Assembly (NCBI GenBank): GCA_946965045.2
Contig: OX337228.1
Span: 6,696,001 to 6,760,000 of the forward strand
Source of the DNA: Epithemia pelagica
Taxonomy: Eukaryota > Bacillariophyta > Bacillariophyceae > Surirellales > Surirellaceae
Reading direction: 5' to 3'
DNA: 64,000 nucleotides
Below are positions 18,024 to 30,252 of the stretch, piece after piece. Each line of letters opens with the position of its first letter. Position 1 is the stretch's first letter. A model generated the notes under the pieces. That model worked only from the letters and a program-made list of their open reading frames with translations. It was not told the DNA's origin and ran no database searches. Made by a program: the position numbers and the translations under genes.

Positions 18024-21000
18024 TTAGCTATTCGTATTGTTTCGTTCCAAGACAGTTGCCAGGGATATCGACTTTTTATTCTCGTTGTTTTGCTTGTGGT
18101 GGTAGTAATTTCGCAAGGAACCAGCCGATTGCGGAGCCGTCGACGACGATGGAGAGTTCCTGTCGTTTTTGTTCCGTCGATTCCACGGCCGTCCCGTCAA
18201 AAACCGATGGTTTTCAGATGCCACCGAAGAAGAAGGTGTTTGATGAGAGGTTGCTTCGTCCACGTCCAAGAGATGCATGGTTTCTACCGAAGTATTTTGA
18301 TGCGAATGATCATCCTGAGGAGATGGATGTCCCAGTGCCAATGATCGTTGCGCAGCCGGGCCACTTCTACTTTGATCGTCCATGTCTAACAGGTGAATTG
18401 TTTCTACTGATTCAGACCATCCACCGCTGGTCTGGTTGGCGATCGACCGATCGTCTGGTTGCTGTCGCCGTCTTTGATTGTGCGAATCAATACCCAGGAC
18501 TCGCAGTGAAGGAAGGCCTCCTGAGCGAGGTGTGTTTTCATTGCCACCTTTGGGGCTTTGATATTTATTCGCTCGTTTTTGATCCCTGCTGGGGGGACCA
18601 TCCGTGTTGTCATAGGAAGAAACGGAATACTCATCTGGTAAGAGAACAACCATTCGACGGGAACCACTCGTCGTTGTGCCAGTGAGAATGGAATTCTCTG
18701 CTACCGACGGATCCACATCGACATGGTTGTAGTGCAACCTCTCGACTCGACGCTTGTCGTCATCACCATTGTCAAAGTGTCCATGGTAGGCAGGATGACG
18801 ACCGGCTTCCAAACTGCTATTCTGTCGTAGCCGTCTGTCTTGGAACGACGTCGAGTCGGCTGACCTGTTCAAGGCATCCATATTGAGCGCAATGCGTTGA
18901 TGCAAGCCGCCACTATGATTCGTGTTTGTGGTGCTCATGCTCACATCACCCGTTGTTTGACGCTCCAAGTCATGGATACGACGAATAATGGATTCTTCGT
19001 CCTCTGTGCGAACCGATTCATTCAAACTATTGGGTGCAGATTGCATCGACTCGCCGGGCACGTAGGAATATTCCACAGGCATCAGTTCGTACAACCGTCT
19101 TGTGGGACTTGGCGCTGATTCAGCAGAAGCTTCGTTCTTGAGAGTTTCTTGTTGCTGTGTAGCGCGCTTGCCATTGTTCTTCGTTTTTGTGTTGTCCTTG
19201 TCCACTGAACTATACGCAGTCGCAGTCGTCTTCTTGCTGCTATTCACGTTCTCGTTCCGACGTTTCGGCTTTGCCTGTTCTATTCCAGCACGTACTTCTG
19301 TAGCTCTTGGAGCCATGGGTTTGTCGTCGTCATAATCACGATGGAAGTGAGGTACAGCTCCTGGAGACTCTCGTTCCTGTCGCCACTCGTTTGACTCCGC
19401 TTCTTGTGTCATTCTCTCCCTGTCTGTGTCCCTACTATTCCTCAGGGTTCCGTGCAAAATCGCCATGGCTTCTTCTTCTTCGCATGGATCGTTACAACAG
19501 TCCACCATTGAGTTGGCCAGCGTCACGGAGGACCGAAACAAGGGAACGATACTACTGCCCATGCTACTGGACTCCTTGGACAACGAAGAATGTTCTCTTC
19601 GAGGAACCACTGGCAATATTGTTGGTGACTTTTTCTGCTCTTTGGCTTGAGGTTGTGCAACTTTGACTGTTCCCATGGCCGGATGCGCTCCCCCGTTGGT
19701 ATCGAAACTCGAACTCACTGTGGGTTCATCCTCTTCCTCATCATTGCCAGTGATAATCTTTAACACGTCCATATCAACATTTCTGGATGTATGCTGTTGG
19801 TCGTTCGCCGCATGGTCCATCTCTTTTCGGTGGGTCCCGTTCTTCTTTTTGTTTTGCGAATGTCTGGCCGAAAGACGATCCCATGCCTCTCCTGCCGTGA
19901 TTGTTGTAGCAGTGGGTGTCCGGAACTTGTACGACAAGGGAGGTCCTCCTCTGTCGTTACCTCCTGACGACTCTTCCTCAGTTCCAATGGATGCTGTCGA
20001 TGTAGTGGTTGGCGCAGTAGCCAGCGATGGAGCATCATCATCTTGCTGTGCATGATGCGGTGATGCATGGTCACTGTGATAAATGACCTCGATCGAATTC
20101 CCATTCAGAGCAACCAAGATTGGATCTTCGTAGGGTTTGTCGTTCTTGTTCGTGCCATGACCAACGGAGGTACCGGCACGCAACGATGCTTTTTCACCAC
20201 GTTCATTTTTGATTCGGCCCTCTTGGGGAGAGGGTGGTCGACGCAGACGAAACAAATTGGCCTTGCGCGCAAGACACAAGGGAGAAGGAACTAAAGCACT
20301 GTCCCGATGGGTCGACGTCGTGTCTTTGGGTCCCCGTCGTTTGTTGTTTTTCGTGCTCTTGTTGTTGTTGGTCTTGTTGTGTTTTGGTTTGTTCTTGGTG
20401 GTGGTTTGTTTGCTGGTACCGGCTGTGGTAAAGGTTGCCGTTTCCACCAGACTGCTCGTGTCTGACGGGGTGGTTGCCGTGTGTGCAGCTACCAGAGCAG
20501 GAATCTTGTCCTTGTCCCAGTCATAGTCCTCTTCTTCCAACATGGTAGCAGTGGCCAGGTCATGATCGTGAGTATGTTCTTCTTGATAGATATTGTGATG
20601 ACTATTGTCATCCTCCACGAGACCGGCCACAACCAACTGCTCCGACGTAGAGGATGCCACAGAACCGTCTTCGCGTGGTTGCTGCTTGTGCCTTGTTGGT
20701 TGGGATGGTGTCAAAACCGAGTCTTTGGGGGTCAGGGGTGGTGGTCGTTCGACTTCCGGTCCATACCGTTCTCCCTGCTGTTGTTCGTGTGGTTGAATGC
20801 GGGTATACAAGTCATCCTCGCCTTGTTCCATGGCCGAGGCATGATCCAGGTCCCGTTCTTCTTCTTCTTCTATGTCTTCGCGTGTCACCTCTAATCGGTT
20901 GCCATCGTCCTTGCGTGGTGGATGGGAAGGTTCGTTGTGGACGGTCGATGCCGTGGCAGTACTGGACGAAGGAACAAAGAGTGAGGCCGACGAACGCAAA

Positions 21001-22583
21001 AAGGACGACGTAAAGGAGGGAAAGGAAACGGGACTGTTGAGGGGATCCTTGTTCGGATTCATCTTCTTGTCATTCTTGGTGGCCAACGAATCATGGGAAT
21101 TCCACAACAATCCTTCCATATCGGTAAAGGAAAAAGTCTGGGATCGTTGCAATCGTAGCAAGTTGGTTTGGTAGGAATCTTGATGACGAAAGGACGAAGG
21201 ACTTGTTGTGTTGTTGTTTCGTCGTGGACTCGGTGATCGACCTCTACCACCACCTCGTGGAGGGCTGTTGCTGCGAGGCCGTGATGTAGGCTTTCGTCGG
21301 GTGGGAGACGGTGTGCGTTGTTTCCGCGAGCGTCCTTTGTCCTCCTCGAGCTTTTTTCGTTGTTTTTGCCGGGAGGGCGAAGAAGACCGGGCCGGAGGAG
21401 AAGGACGACGGACAGAATTTGGTCCATGTTCCGGAGAGCCATTGGAATATCGTCTGGATGATGATGATGTTGTTGTTTTGGGTGTCATTTTGGAGGGGCC
21501 GTCCTCCTCCTGTTCATCCATGCGGTCATTGTCCTGTTGCCACACTGCTCGTTCTTGTCCGTGGGTGGGAGAATGTTCTTTTCCGTCCGGTCGAGATGAG
21601 GAACGAGTAGCTGGTTGTCGTGTCGAACCACGACGTGGTGGTGGAGAAGGACTGGAACGAGTACCAGAATGGTCCCGTTTGGGAGAAGAAGACGCATGGG
21701 GACTTTTACTTCGGTGTCTGGGGGGAGAATTGGAGTGACGTCGACTGGCATGGCGGCCCCGAGCCGAAGGATATGGAGGATGAGTCTGATGATGAGGATG
21801 ATGATGCGTTGTGGGACTCGAATCGTTGCGAGGAATGTTGGAATACGGATCATCGTCATGGTACTGTCGCATCGGGGAGGAGGACTGTTGCTGCTGCCGA
21901 CGGCGTTGTTGCTGTTGTTGCTCCTCTTGTTTTCGATCCAGAAAACTGCCCAAGGATGTTTGTGACAGGGATGGCGGTGATGGTGAAAGACTTCGATCGG
22001 GACGACGGCGAGGTGGCGAAGGACTGGAGCGTCGCCCACGTCGTTCGTCTTCTTCTTGGTCGTCTCGTCCGTCGTAGTCCTCGTACCGATCATGAGGATG
22101 AGGAGGATGAAAGTGGGAGGGTGGTGGCGGCTGAAACGAAGGTGTTGCGCCATTGGTAGACGTTCCATAGCTGCTACTACTCGGATGATAGTGACCATCA
22201 TGATGATTTAGCAAGGGCCGATGATCTCGTGGGGTTCGACGTGAGGGAGAGGAAGGACGACCCGTAGACCGATCTACCGGTGGGGGAGGAGAAGGCGACC
22301 GTCGATACTGCGAAGACCGCCGAGCAGCAGAATTGTTTGTGGGAGATGGAGAGCGACGACGATACTGTGAGGAGGAGGCCTTGTGGTTCTTTTTGGTGGG
22401 AATGGATGTGGTGGAAATGAGTTCTCCATGATCCTTGCCTCCGCGTAAAATGGTAATACTGCGAACGCGTCGTCCAATCGATTGGGCATCTCCAGACCCA
22501 GTGGATTGCGTCGAGGCCAATCGTTTGCTGGGTTGCTTGTGTCGGCCACTCATTTTACTGCGACGCTCCGGTGGACGGTTCAT
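18024..22583 (-). CDS. Giant disordered protein A, unrecognised
   Basis: 1,519 residues in one exon from ATG 22583 (the frame extends 60 nt upstream without another ATG). Residues ~1-480 are an Arg/Ser/Pro-rich RS-like region with many SPSPPRR and SSSPRR motifs. The middle is acidic and mixed, with islands such as QTNLLRLQRSQTFSFTDMEG and SSMGSSIVPLFRSSVTLANS. Near the C-terminus a short unit is duplicated (SVETIHLLDMD and SVETMHLLDVD). No signal peptide, membrane helix or known domain. RS-like composition occurs in splicing and RNA-binding proteins, but that is not evidence of function here. Its neighbours are similar giant disordered genes. Confidence 0.7.
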   Translation of the reverse strand: MNRPPERRSKMSGRHKQPSKRLASTQSTGSGDAQSIGRRVRSITILRGGKDHGELISTTSIPTKKNHKASSSQYRRRSPSPTNNSAARRSSQYRRSPSPPPPVDRSTGRPSSPSRRTPRDHRPLLNHHDGHYHPSSSSYGTSTNGATPSFQPPPPSHFHPPHPHDRYEDYDGRDDQEEDERRGRRSSPSPPRRRPDRSLSPSPPSLSQTSLGSFLDRKQEEQQQQQRRRQQQQSSSPMRQYHDDDPYSNIPRNDSSPTTHHHPHHQTHPPYPSARGRHASRRHSNSPPRHRSKSPHASSSPKRDHSGTRSSPSPPPRRGSTRQPATRSSSRPDGKEHSPTHGQERAVWQQDNDRMDEQEEDGPSKMTPKTTTSSSSRRYSNGSPEHGPNSVRRPSPPARSSSPSRQKQRKKLEEDKGRSRKQRTPSPTRRKPTSRPRSNSPPRGGGRGRSPSPRRNNNTTSPSSFRHQDSYQTNLLRLQRSQTFSFTDMEGLLWNSHDSLATKNDKKMNPNKDPLNSPVSFPSFTSSFLRSSASLFVPSSSTATASTVHNEPSHPPRKDDGNRLEVTREDIEEEEERDLDHASAMEQGEDDLYTRIQPHEQQQGERYGPEVERPPPLTPKDSVLTPSQPTRHKQQPREDGSVASSTSEQLVVAGLVEDDNSHHNIYQEEHTHDHDLATATMLEEEDYDWDKDKIPALVAAHTATTPSDTSSLVETATFTTAGTSKQTTTKNKPKHNKTNNNKSTKNNKRRGPKDTTSTHRDSALVPSPLCLARKANLFRLRRPPSPQEGRIKNERGEKASLRAGTSVGHGTNKNDKPYEDPILVALNGNSIEVIYHSDHASPHHAQQDDDAPSLATAPTTTSTASIGTEEESSGGNDRGGPPLSYKFRTPTATTITAGEAWDRLSARHSQNKKKNGTHRKEMDHAANDQQHTSRNVDMDVLKIITGNDEEEDEPTVSSSFDTNGGAHPAMGTVKVAQPQAKEQKKSPTILPVVPRREHSSLSKESSSMGSSIVPLFRSSVTLANSMVDCCNDPCEEEEAMAILHGTLRNSRDTDRERMTQEAESNEWRQERESPGAVPHFHRDYDDDKPMAPRATEVRAGIEQAKPKRRNENVNSSKKTTATAYSSVDKDNTKTKNNGKRATQQQETLKNEASAESAPSPTRRLYELMPVEYSYVPGESMQSAPNSLNESVRTEDEESIIRRIHDLERQTTGDVSMSTTNTNHSGGLHQRIALNMDALNRSADSTSFQDRRLRQNSSLEAGRHPAYHGHFDNGDDDKRRVERLHYNHVDVDPSVAENSILTGTTTSGSRRMVVLLPDEYSVSSYDNTDGPPSRDQKRANKYQSPKGGNENTPRSGGLPSLRVLGIDSHNQRRRQQPDDRSIANQTSGGWSESVETIHLLDMDDQSRSGPAAQRSLALGHPSPQDDHSHQNTSVETMHLLDVDEATSHQTPSSSVASENHRFLTGRPWNRRNKNDRNSPSSSTAPQSAGSLRNYYHHKQNNENKKSISLATVLERNNTNS

Positions 22584-23459
22584 CGTTGGACTGTGATGAT
22601 GATCAATCCGCTTGTATGGTTGCGGTTGTTCGTAGTGACCCAATGATACTAGGCAACTATTAGAGCTTTCGTTCGAGTCGCTTGGTTTGAAATACCAAGA
22701 CGACGTACGTTACGAGAAAACAGAGATAACAATGAAACCTCATACAGACACACAAACTGTATATTGTAGTGTTCTACCTAGGTCGCTGCCCGATATGGTC
22801 ACCAGGCGAAAGGTCCGCGTTGTTGCTCTAATCCTTTTTCTTCAACGGCCTTTCAATGACACTTAGATCATTGTGTGTTGGATTGTGTTTGTACGAACTT
22901 TGTGGCCCCATCGAGGTGCAGCAACTCATATTATTATAATGTATATGTATGTATTCGATGCCATGACCGTTGAACGGTATCGTGAACGGCACAATCAGAA
23001 TAGCTCCTCTTCGAATGCCACGTCACAACGGACACTCTGGCGAGCCTCTGGCTCTAAGTAGAAAAGTCGGCTGTGCTCGTGTCGCAAGTCGAGGATATAT
23101 CCCTAACCCCAATAAAACCAACCCCAGCAAGCTACTCTACCGATAGTAGCCGTCGAAGTCGATCCTCCTCGAGTGTTGGACCACCGCCAACACTCCACCA
23201 TACAATCAATGATTGGCACCACTCCAGAATCTGTCGGCTAGAAAAAAAAGGCAAGAATCCAGAACTCCTGGTCTTGCATTGTCCATGAAGAAGGTGGCAC
23301 ATGAAAAATAAATAACTGTTGCCTTTTCTAGTAGGTGTAGCTTCAAGTGTTATTATTATGGCTAGCTTTTTCAAGTATTATTAGGAGAAGTATGGACTCT
23401 AGCACCGACTGTCCTTCCCCTAGGCAGACTCGTGTATGTATCATCCATGCATTCCATTC
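22584..23459. other. Intergenic between giant genes A and B
   Basis: 876 bp with AT-rich stretches, including tattattataatg near 22930. Short open frames only. It should hold the promoter of gene A (right of 22583) and the 3' end of gene B. Nothing else seen. Confidence 0.5.
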
Positions 23460-26400
23460 TTAGGGAAAGCCAAACCAGGACGAAGAATTCGTTTGACGGG
23501 AGGAGGCGGAGAAAAAGGAGGTACTTTCCTGTTCTTTGGTGGCCGTGGACTTGCGAGTTCCTCGCGACGTCGACGACGACAAGACGTGCGGTTTGCGGCC
23601 TGCTGCCCGTTGTTTGGAAGCGTATCGTCGTCGGTGATTGCGTGCGTGCCGTTCTTGAGAAGATGACGGAGACGATTGTTTCCACATGTGATCCATGAGC
23701 AAAAAGGGATCCCGATGAGGAAGATCGGCATATGTACTCACAGAAGAAGATGTTGCACATGAACTCTTGGAATCGTCATCATCCAACAAGCAGTCCATGG
23801 CATGGTACTTGGTATCTGTATTTGGTACTGACGCTGGCAATGAGTCGAGTTTTGGGGACTGCTTGTCGTGGGTGGATGAGCGTATTCCCACGGTTTGAAA
23901 CAGGGGTAGAATTGTATCATTGTATTCTTCAAAGGCTTCATCATCATCGTCATAGTTCACACTGTCATCCTCCTTGGGTGCTGCCTTGTCTGGAACATCT
24001 TCTTCTACTATTTCATCCATGGTAACATTAAAGTCGTGCAAGTTTCTCAAATGGTTCTTCTTTGGTTTCGAAGGACCAGTAGTAACAGATGCAGGTTGTG
24101 CAGAAGGAGCCGCCACATCAAGCTTGTGATCAAAGCCCAACGATGGGCTTTGAGTCATGGATGCGTCGGGTTCACCGCTGTCGTCCACGGGGTTCGAGTG
24201 CTTAGCAGTGTTGGGAGGACTTGAGATCGGCGGCTTGGGCGTCAACAGCATTTCGTTGCTGGTGTCGGCTCGCATGGTGTAGCTGGACGATCCATCATCC
24301 TTGTCTTCTTCCAAAGACGCCTCAGAAACTGCGGACAGGGAAAAGTGATTGACAAAACGTTCATTCTCTGTCCCTGGAGTGGAATCGGAAACTGTACTCT
24401 GATTATCCTGGTGCTGAGCGTGAGTGAGTAGGGGTGGCCCTTCTCCATTGACGCAATCCGCGGCATGGGTGCAAAGCACCAGCGGTCCAACATCCTGGGT
24501 GTAGCCACTTGATATGGAACGATCCGCCTCGGACGTGAAATCCGAAAACCGACTACTATCCAGTGTTTCGTCATCGTCCGTGTAGCTAGAGTGATTGTTG
24601 TCCTCGTAGTCTTCGTCCTCGACAAGTGCATCCAAATGCGATTCCTCGTTAGTGCCACTCGTCAATCCAAAGGCTGACCATAAACAGTCATCCTGCACTC
24701 TTGTGGCAAGCAAGCGTTGATTCTTCCTTTTCTTTGTGTCTTTTTGGATGCTGTTTCTTCCACGAGTGATCACTCGACGTCGCTTTTCCAGTTCTCCAAG
24801 AGAAGGAGAAGACTTATCCCGCTCGTTGCGAGATGACACTGTGTTGGGTGAGACTTCAGAAGATCTTGCCCCGCTCTCTTGTTTGTCCGTCGTTTCATTC
24901 TCGTCCAGTAGTGGACTTCTGCTTCCAGTCCTGATCACTTCGTCGTGAGTGTGGCTGTTGGAAGTATGGCCTGTTTCTACAGTAGCCACCGACCACATCG
25001 CAAGTGATTCTTCGTCACTGTGAACGTTGTCACTGTCCTCCTGTGGTTCATCATTTGGAATAGTCTTGCCCTCAGCGTTACCATCTGATGTACTGGTGTC
25101 TGGAGCGGAATTTGTCGCAGGAATCTTCGGATCAGATCCGTTAATTTCCTCGTCGCGTTCTTGCTTCTCTTGACGTGGTACACCCTCTTTCTTTGATCCC
25201 CCTATAGAGGAGCGTGACCGGAAAAAGCTAAATGTACGCGAGAGCCTCGACAAGGCACCCCCCGTGCCATGCGACCCCGGTTTCCCCGTTCCGGCTCCCA
25301 CATTAGATGCCGCGGATCCTTTGCTTCGGTGCAGTACAAGGAGTGGCTCTCTTTCTTTCTCGTCGTCGGTCTTCTTTTCTAATACAGTGACATTGTCATC
25401 ACTGTCATCCCCAAGTTTCTCGTGGCTCGTAGAGAACTGTTCTTCAAGCCCTGTCTTTCCATCTGACGCATCATTCGTCTTCTTCTGTTCCATCTCTCGA
25501 ATCGCATCTTCCATTGGTGTTCTCTCCTCATCATCTGTGTGTAGAGGTTGATCACGAGGGTTTTGTTCCGCTTCATCGTCTCGTGACCAACATGGAAGCA
25601 AATCCATATCTCCCAGTTTGCTGTCCCTTGTCTCATCATGAGGGACAGTCTCTAAAAGAATACCTTCACCTGATCCCGTGGTTTCCGGTAGAGGGACATT
25701 CTTCGTGGTAGAATTTACTTCAGTTCTAGACGAATCAAAAGCTTGATCGCGTGATAGACTGCCGGTGTCAGCGCTTTCTATGCTGGTACTTGAGAAGTCA
25801 TCCTCTTGTTCCATATCCCATGCCCTTACGTAGGGATCACGGCGACCTTGCGATACCGAAGCAGATGAAGACTTTCCCCCTTGTCGAAACAAACTGCTGA
25901 ATCCACCACGATGAACTGGCTTGAAGGACGACGGTCTTCGCAAGCATGCGGCCACAGTTTTCAAATTGTGTCGTTTTCCCGTTGTGACAACCATCGAAGA
26001 GGTCAACGAAGCCCCTTCTTCGTGATCTGCAAGTTTGAATTCTTGAACATGATCGTCCTCATTAGGTCCAATCTTGTTGTCTCCGCCATGATTATCTTCT
26101 GGGTCATTGTCTGTTGAGACGACGGTGCTTTCGTTATCATGAGCCACGAGTCCTTCTTCCTTGTTCGCGGAAACATCTGCCGTATCTTCTTCGTCGATAC
26201 TTTTTGAAGAGTTGTCTTCTAGTGTACCTTCTACTGGAACAGAATCAACCTCATTGTCGATCTCAAAGGATGACGAGGGTGGCTCAGGTGCCTTCTTATC
26301 CAATGCCATGCTTGGTTCCACAGATGTATCTGTTTGCTTGTCATCTTGCTCCATAATAGTGGTAGAGGCCCCATCCAACTCGTCGGAAGGGTTTTGGAGT

Positions 26401-28973
26401 TCCATCTCATGAATGCTTTTGATATCATCACCGTTGTCGATCTGACTAGTTTCGTCTCCATCCACTTTGGTTCTAGATTCGGCACTGTCGAAACCGGACA
26501 GTGGGGGAACCGCTGGAGACGGAGATGTGGAACGTTTGGAATCGAGGACACTGTTTAAAGTGCCATTGCCGGAACCGAGCATTGAATCCGATGGAGAAAG
26601 AGACAATGACTTTGACAGCGAAAGGGTACTTCGGTCATCAGTGAAGCTGTTGTTAATCAAACTACTCGACGGTTCCACCTCGATTCCGGACGCCTCGGCC
26701 ATATCTTTTTCGCTGTTTGTATTCGGATGAGGAATGGAAGAGAGTTTCGAACCAGCCTTGGCCTCTAAGGAATCTCCAGCATGATCTGTTTCAACCTCTG
26801 ATTCTATCTTCTTCTCACCATCTCCCTTCTTGTTCTTCCCTGTGCAAGCAAAACCTCTGCGAAGCATTTTGAACGAAAATACTCCTTCACCAATAAACGG
26901 CCTTCGAGACTCTTGTTCCGCTGCATCCAAGCCCTCTGGTAAAAGGTCTCGCACTTCCGTAACCATCTCTCCGTCCATTAATACAGTAGGATCCGCATCC
27001 AATGAGATTTCAATCTCCGTCTTCTCTTCCACTTCGTCTTCTCTCGAGACCGTTGTATTCGGCAGCTCAACGGTACTTTCGGCTGAACGGTGAATCTCGT
27101 CGTTTTGAGGTGGTGAATCTTGTACCGTTTCCATCAACGGCTTTGTGGGGAGAGCGTGCTCCGTCTGTTCTTTTGCATCCAAACATTTCTGGACTTGAGG
27201 AGGCTCTGAAGCCTCAGTATTGGTAGGCACGTCGTTGGGAGTATCGGTGGGGTCCGGGTCTGTCGCGCCCAAAACAAGCGGAGTTTCTGCTGGATCATTA
27301 GATGGATCGTCGCAAGAACCATTTGTTCCTGTTTGGTTTAGTTTTGATTCTTCTTCTACAAGGTCATCCACAAGCGTTGTAGGTTTCTTTCTTGGAGCAG
27401 AACGACCCCAAAGACTGTTCTTGACCATTTGAAAGGCGGCCGTCGAAGCGGATTCGACCATGCGGCTTGCCGAAGATGTGTTGGAGGATTTGCCCGGCTC
27501 GGGATCGGATGACTCTGTCTCCTGTTTCTCTTTCACTTGTGTGTGATCTTCTTCTTGAGTTTCTGGTGATGGGACTGAGAGCTGTGGTTCACTTGTTGCA
27601 GAGTTTCCAGGTGTCGGTTCCGAGGATGGTGGTGATGAAGTAGGAAGGAGGCTGTAGGAAGCACTGTTACTAGTCTTGCTACTGGAAAAAGATGGAGTAA
27701 GCGACGATGAAAAGGCCAGGAACCCACTCCAGGTCGTGGACAAAAGAGACTTTGATGGCTCGTCCGCTTCAAAGCAAGAAGTCTCTGGCGGTACAACTGC
27801 AAGAGTCTGGGTATCTTCTTCGGCCGCTGGCTCTCGTGTTTCGACAGATGCGGATGATTCTGAAGGTACCGACTGTGATACGGTACTAGGCTCAGATTCA
27901 GTTTCTAAACGTTCCCGTCTCGGCGAAAGGCTCTTGGCATTTCTGCGAAATGGTACCTTGGCAGGATTTCCGTCATTGCTGTAAGGTTTGAGTTTTTTCT
28001 TGTGCACACGACTGTTCTGGAGTAAACGCTCGTGTTGCTGTCGTCGTTGACGTTGTTGTTGCACCTCGTGCGGCTTGTGAAATGGGTCAGTGTTGCTTGT
28101 AGCGGTAAAGATTTGAATGGGATCTTCCCATTCAGAAGACGTCAAAGAGGATCGCTGGCGTCCACTCATGCGCCGGGAACTGTAATTGTAGCTGTGTTCT
28201 TCCTGCCTGCTCAACGATGTTCCTCCTCTTTGCATCGAGTAGGGACGTGGTTGACTGCGTGACCTCCACGTTCGAGATCCACCAGGTCGGAGATCGGATA
28301 CGGTTCTCTGTTTGTGAACATTCGTATTGCTCATGACTCTTGTTTCAGTCTCCAAATCCTGGTTTGGATCATCCTTGGGCTCTGGAACTGGACGCGTATC
28401 CTGGTAAACAAAAGTACGAATGGACTCTTCCTTATTGGCATCAGTCTCCAGTCTTCCTCCCCCATTCTTACTACCATTGCTACCACCACTCATGACAACT
28501 AGGTCCCCTCGCAGGGTAGATCGCAAATGGCTGGGAACACTGCTCATACTCATAGAAGAGGAACAAGAGGGTATGACCGATGGATACCACACCTGACTGG
28601 TAGTCGTACTGGCGCCATCGTTGGGTTCTTGGAGTGATGATGGTTCTTGCTGTGATGATCGAGGACTCGCTCCAGTATCCACACTACGGGCGTCGAGGAC
28701 GGCATCGTCTTGAAGAGAGCTGGGACTGTACATGCTACTACTTCCAGTGATCATTACCACACCTTGACGAGGTCGATATCCTCGATGACGCAAGGGACTT
28801 GTCTTGTTAGGATTACCAAGTCGTGGCTGCGTGCGAGGCGTGTAGGCAGATGATGCGCGTCGTTGGGGTATCGAGGCGTTGAGGGCTGATTGTGAGGGCT
28901 GTTTGAGATCGGTATCCCAACACAATTCAGCATCTCGTTTTAATTCTCGAATGCGTTCTTTCTGTTGATATTG

Positions 28974-29025
<52 letters not shown>

Positions 29026-29378
29026 GGACGACGTCTCCCTCTCCTTGAGGATGCCAAACCGATTCGACCTGGAGATTTGCTGTTCGAAGCTGACCTCCTC
29101 CTTCTCCTCCTTTGAGTGCTTGTGGGCCGTGTCATTCGATCAAGTGAGGGTGAAGGATCGCGTGCCTCCTCTTCATTTTTGTTTGTTCTTGTTTTGGGTG
29201 GTGATTTCCCGGCTACATCTCTGCTATTCGTTGCGCCTAAAGTCTGTTTGCTTTTGTTAATCGCACCAGGCTTGTTGGTGGGCAAGGTGTCGTGTAAACG
29301 AGACGAGGACCGGGCTGGTGTTGCTTCATAGCTTTGCACCACATCCTCATCCCTCGCAGTCGACTTGAACTGCCTCAT
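23460..29378 (-). CDS. Giant disordered protein B with polyglutamine tract, unrecognised
   Basis: 1,972 residues in a single uninterrupted frame from ATG 29378, remarkable for a genome where smaller genes have introns. A polyQ run of ~19 residues lies near residue 120-138, encoded by a CAG/CAA repeat. The rest alternates acidic and Ser/Thr-rich sequence with short ordered islands: SRMVESASTAAFQMVKNSLWG, RPFIGEGVFSFKMLRRGF, HNLKTVAACLRRPSSFKP, and near the end LRNLHDFNVTMDEIVEED and DPFLLMDHMWKQSS. The C-terminus is basic (NHRRRYASKQRAAGRK). No catalytic or membrane domain recognised. The length without a stop is itself strong evidence of coding. Confidence 0.72.
28971..29024. repeat. (CTG)n / (CAG)n triplet microsatellite
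   Basis: About four TTG followed by about fourteen CTG units on the plus strand, read on the minus strand as a polyglutamine tract in giant gene B. Such tracts change length easily and are likely polymorphic. Confidence 0.95.
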
Positions 29379-30252
29379 GGCCGAACTTGTAGGATGTTGG
29401 GTTTACAAGCGAATGAATTGTGGTCAATGCTGTTTCGAGGTGTAACGCATGTCCAATATCGAAAGGTGTCGATGGATCTATGTTCGATAGGTGCACACAA
29501 CAACAAAACAATTCGAAGAGAGTTGGATGTGGGGACAGGTAGCTTTCCTGGAAGGCTCGACCGGCGGATCCCGTCCGTTTTGGGACCACGACTTAGTTCG
29601 AAATTAAGTAGACGGCGCACATCCATCTAAGCCCCTGCTCGAACAGCTTCTCAGATCGTCCGTTGGACCGTTAACCTGAGTGGAAAAAAAATCAAGTCCA
29701 TCGCTGGAAAGGTCACGGTCTTGGATGCAGTCCGCGCGGGGGTATCTTTTCTATTTTTTCTTGCATGCGCAATGCGCACCGAAGGTGCTCGCTCATCTTT
29801 TCATCTTTTCGGATAGAGCATCCTCACCACAACTCGAGAGACCACAATCTTTCATGTACAACAATACAATGAGAAAAAGCACACAACAAGAGCCCGAAAC
29901 CTTGCCCGAACCGTGGTGCCCATCCATGTTTTGTGTCGGTACTCTAGATGCTTCTGAATTTTCTGCAGGTTCCGAATCCATGATACCCACACTCCACCTC
30001 GTGTAAGAGTAGCAATAATAATATAACCTAGTAGATTAGGTAGTTGAGGCAGTTTCCTCTTTTGTTTGGAGGATTGCTTTATCTCTCTTCATTCTGGTTC
30101 TTTTCAGGACGAACCTGGAACTGGCTTCAAGAGAGAGTTTGTCTAAAGTTGAGTGCTGGCTCGTCGTGACAACGGTTGTGATTGTTGGGTAGCTTGTCGC
30201 CCGGTAGTTGCTGCTGCTATTGTCAATGACGTGGCAGCACTCGATCGTCGTG
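29379..30252. other. Intergenic between giant gene B and TPX2-like gene C
   Basis: 874 bp upstream of gene B and downstream of gene C, both on the minus strand. Only short, inconsistent open frames. No repeats or RNA genes recognised. Confidence 0.5.
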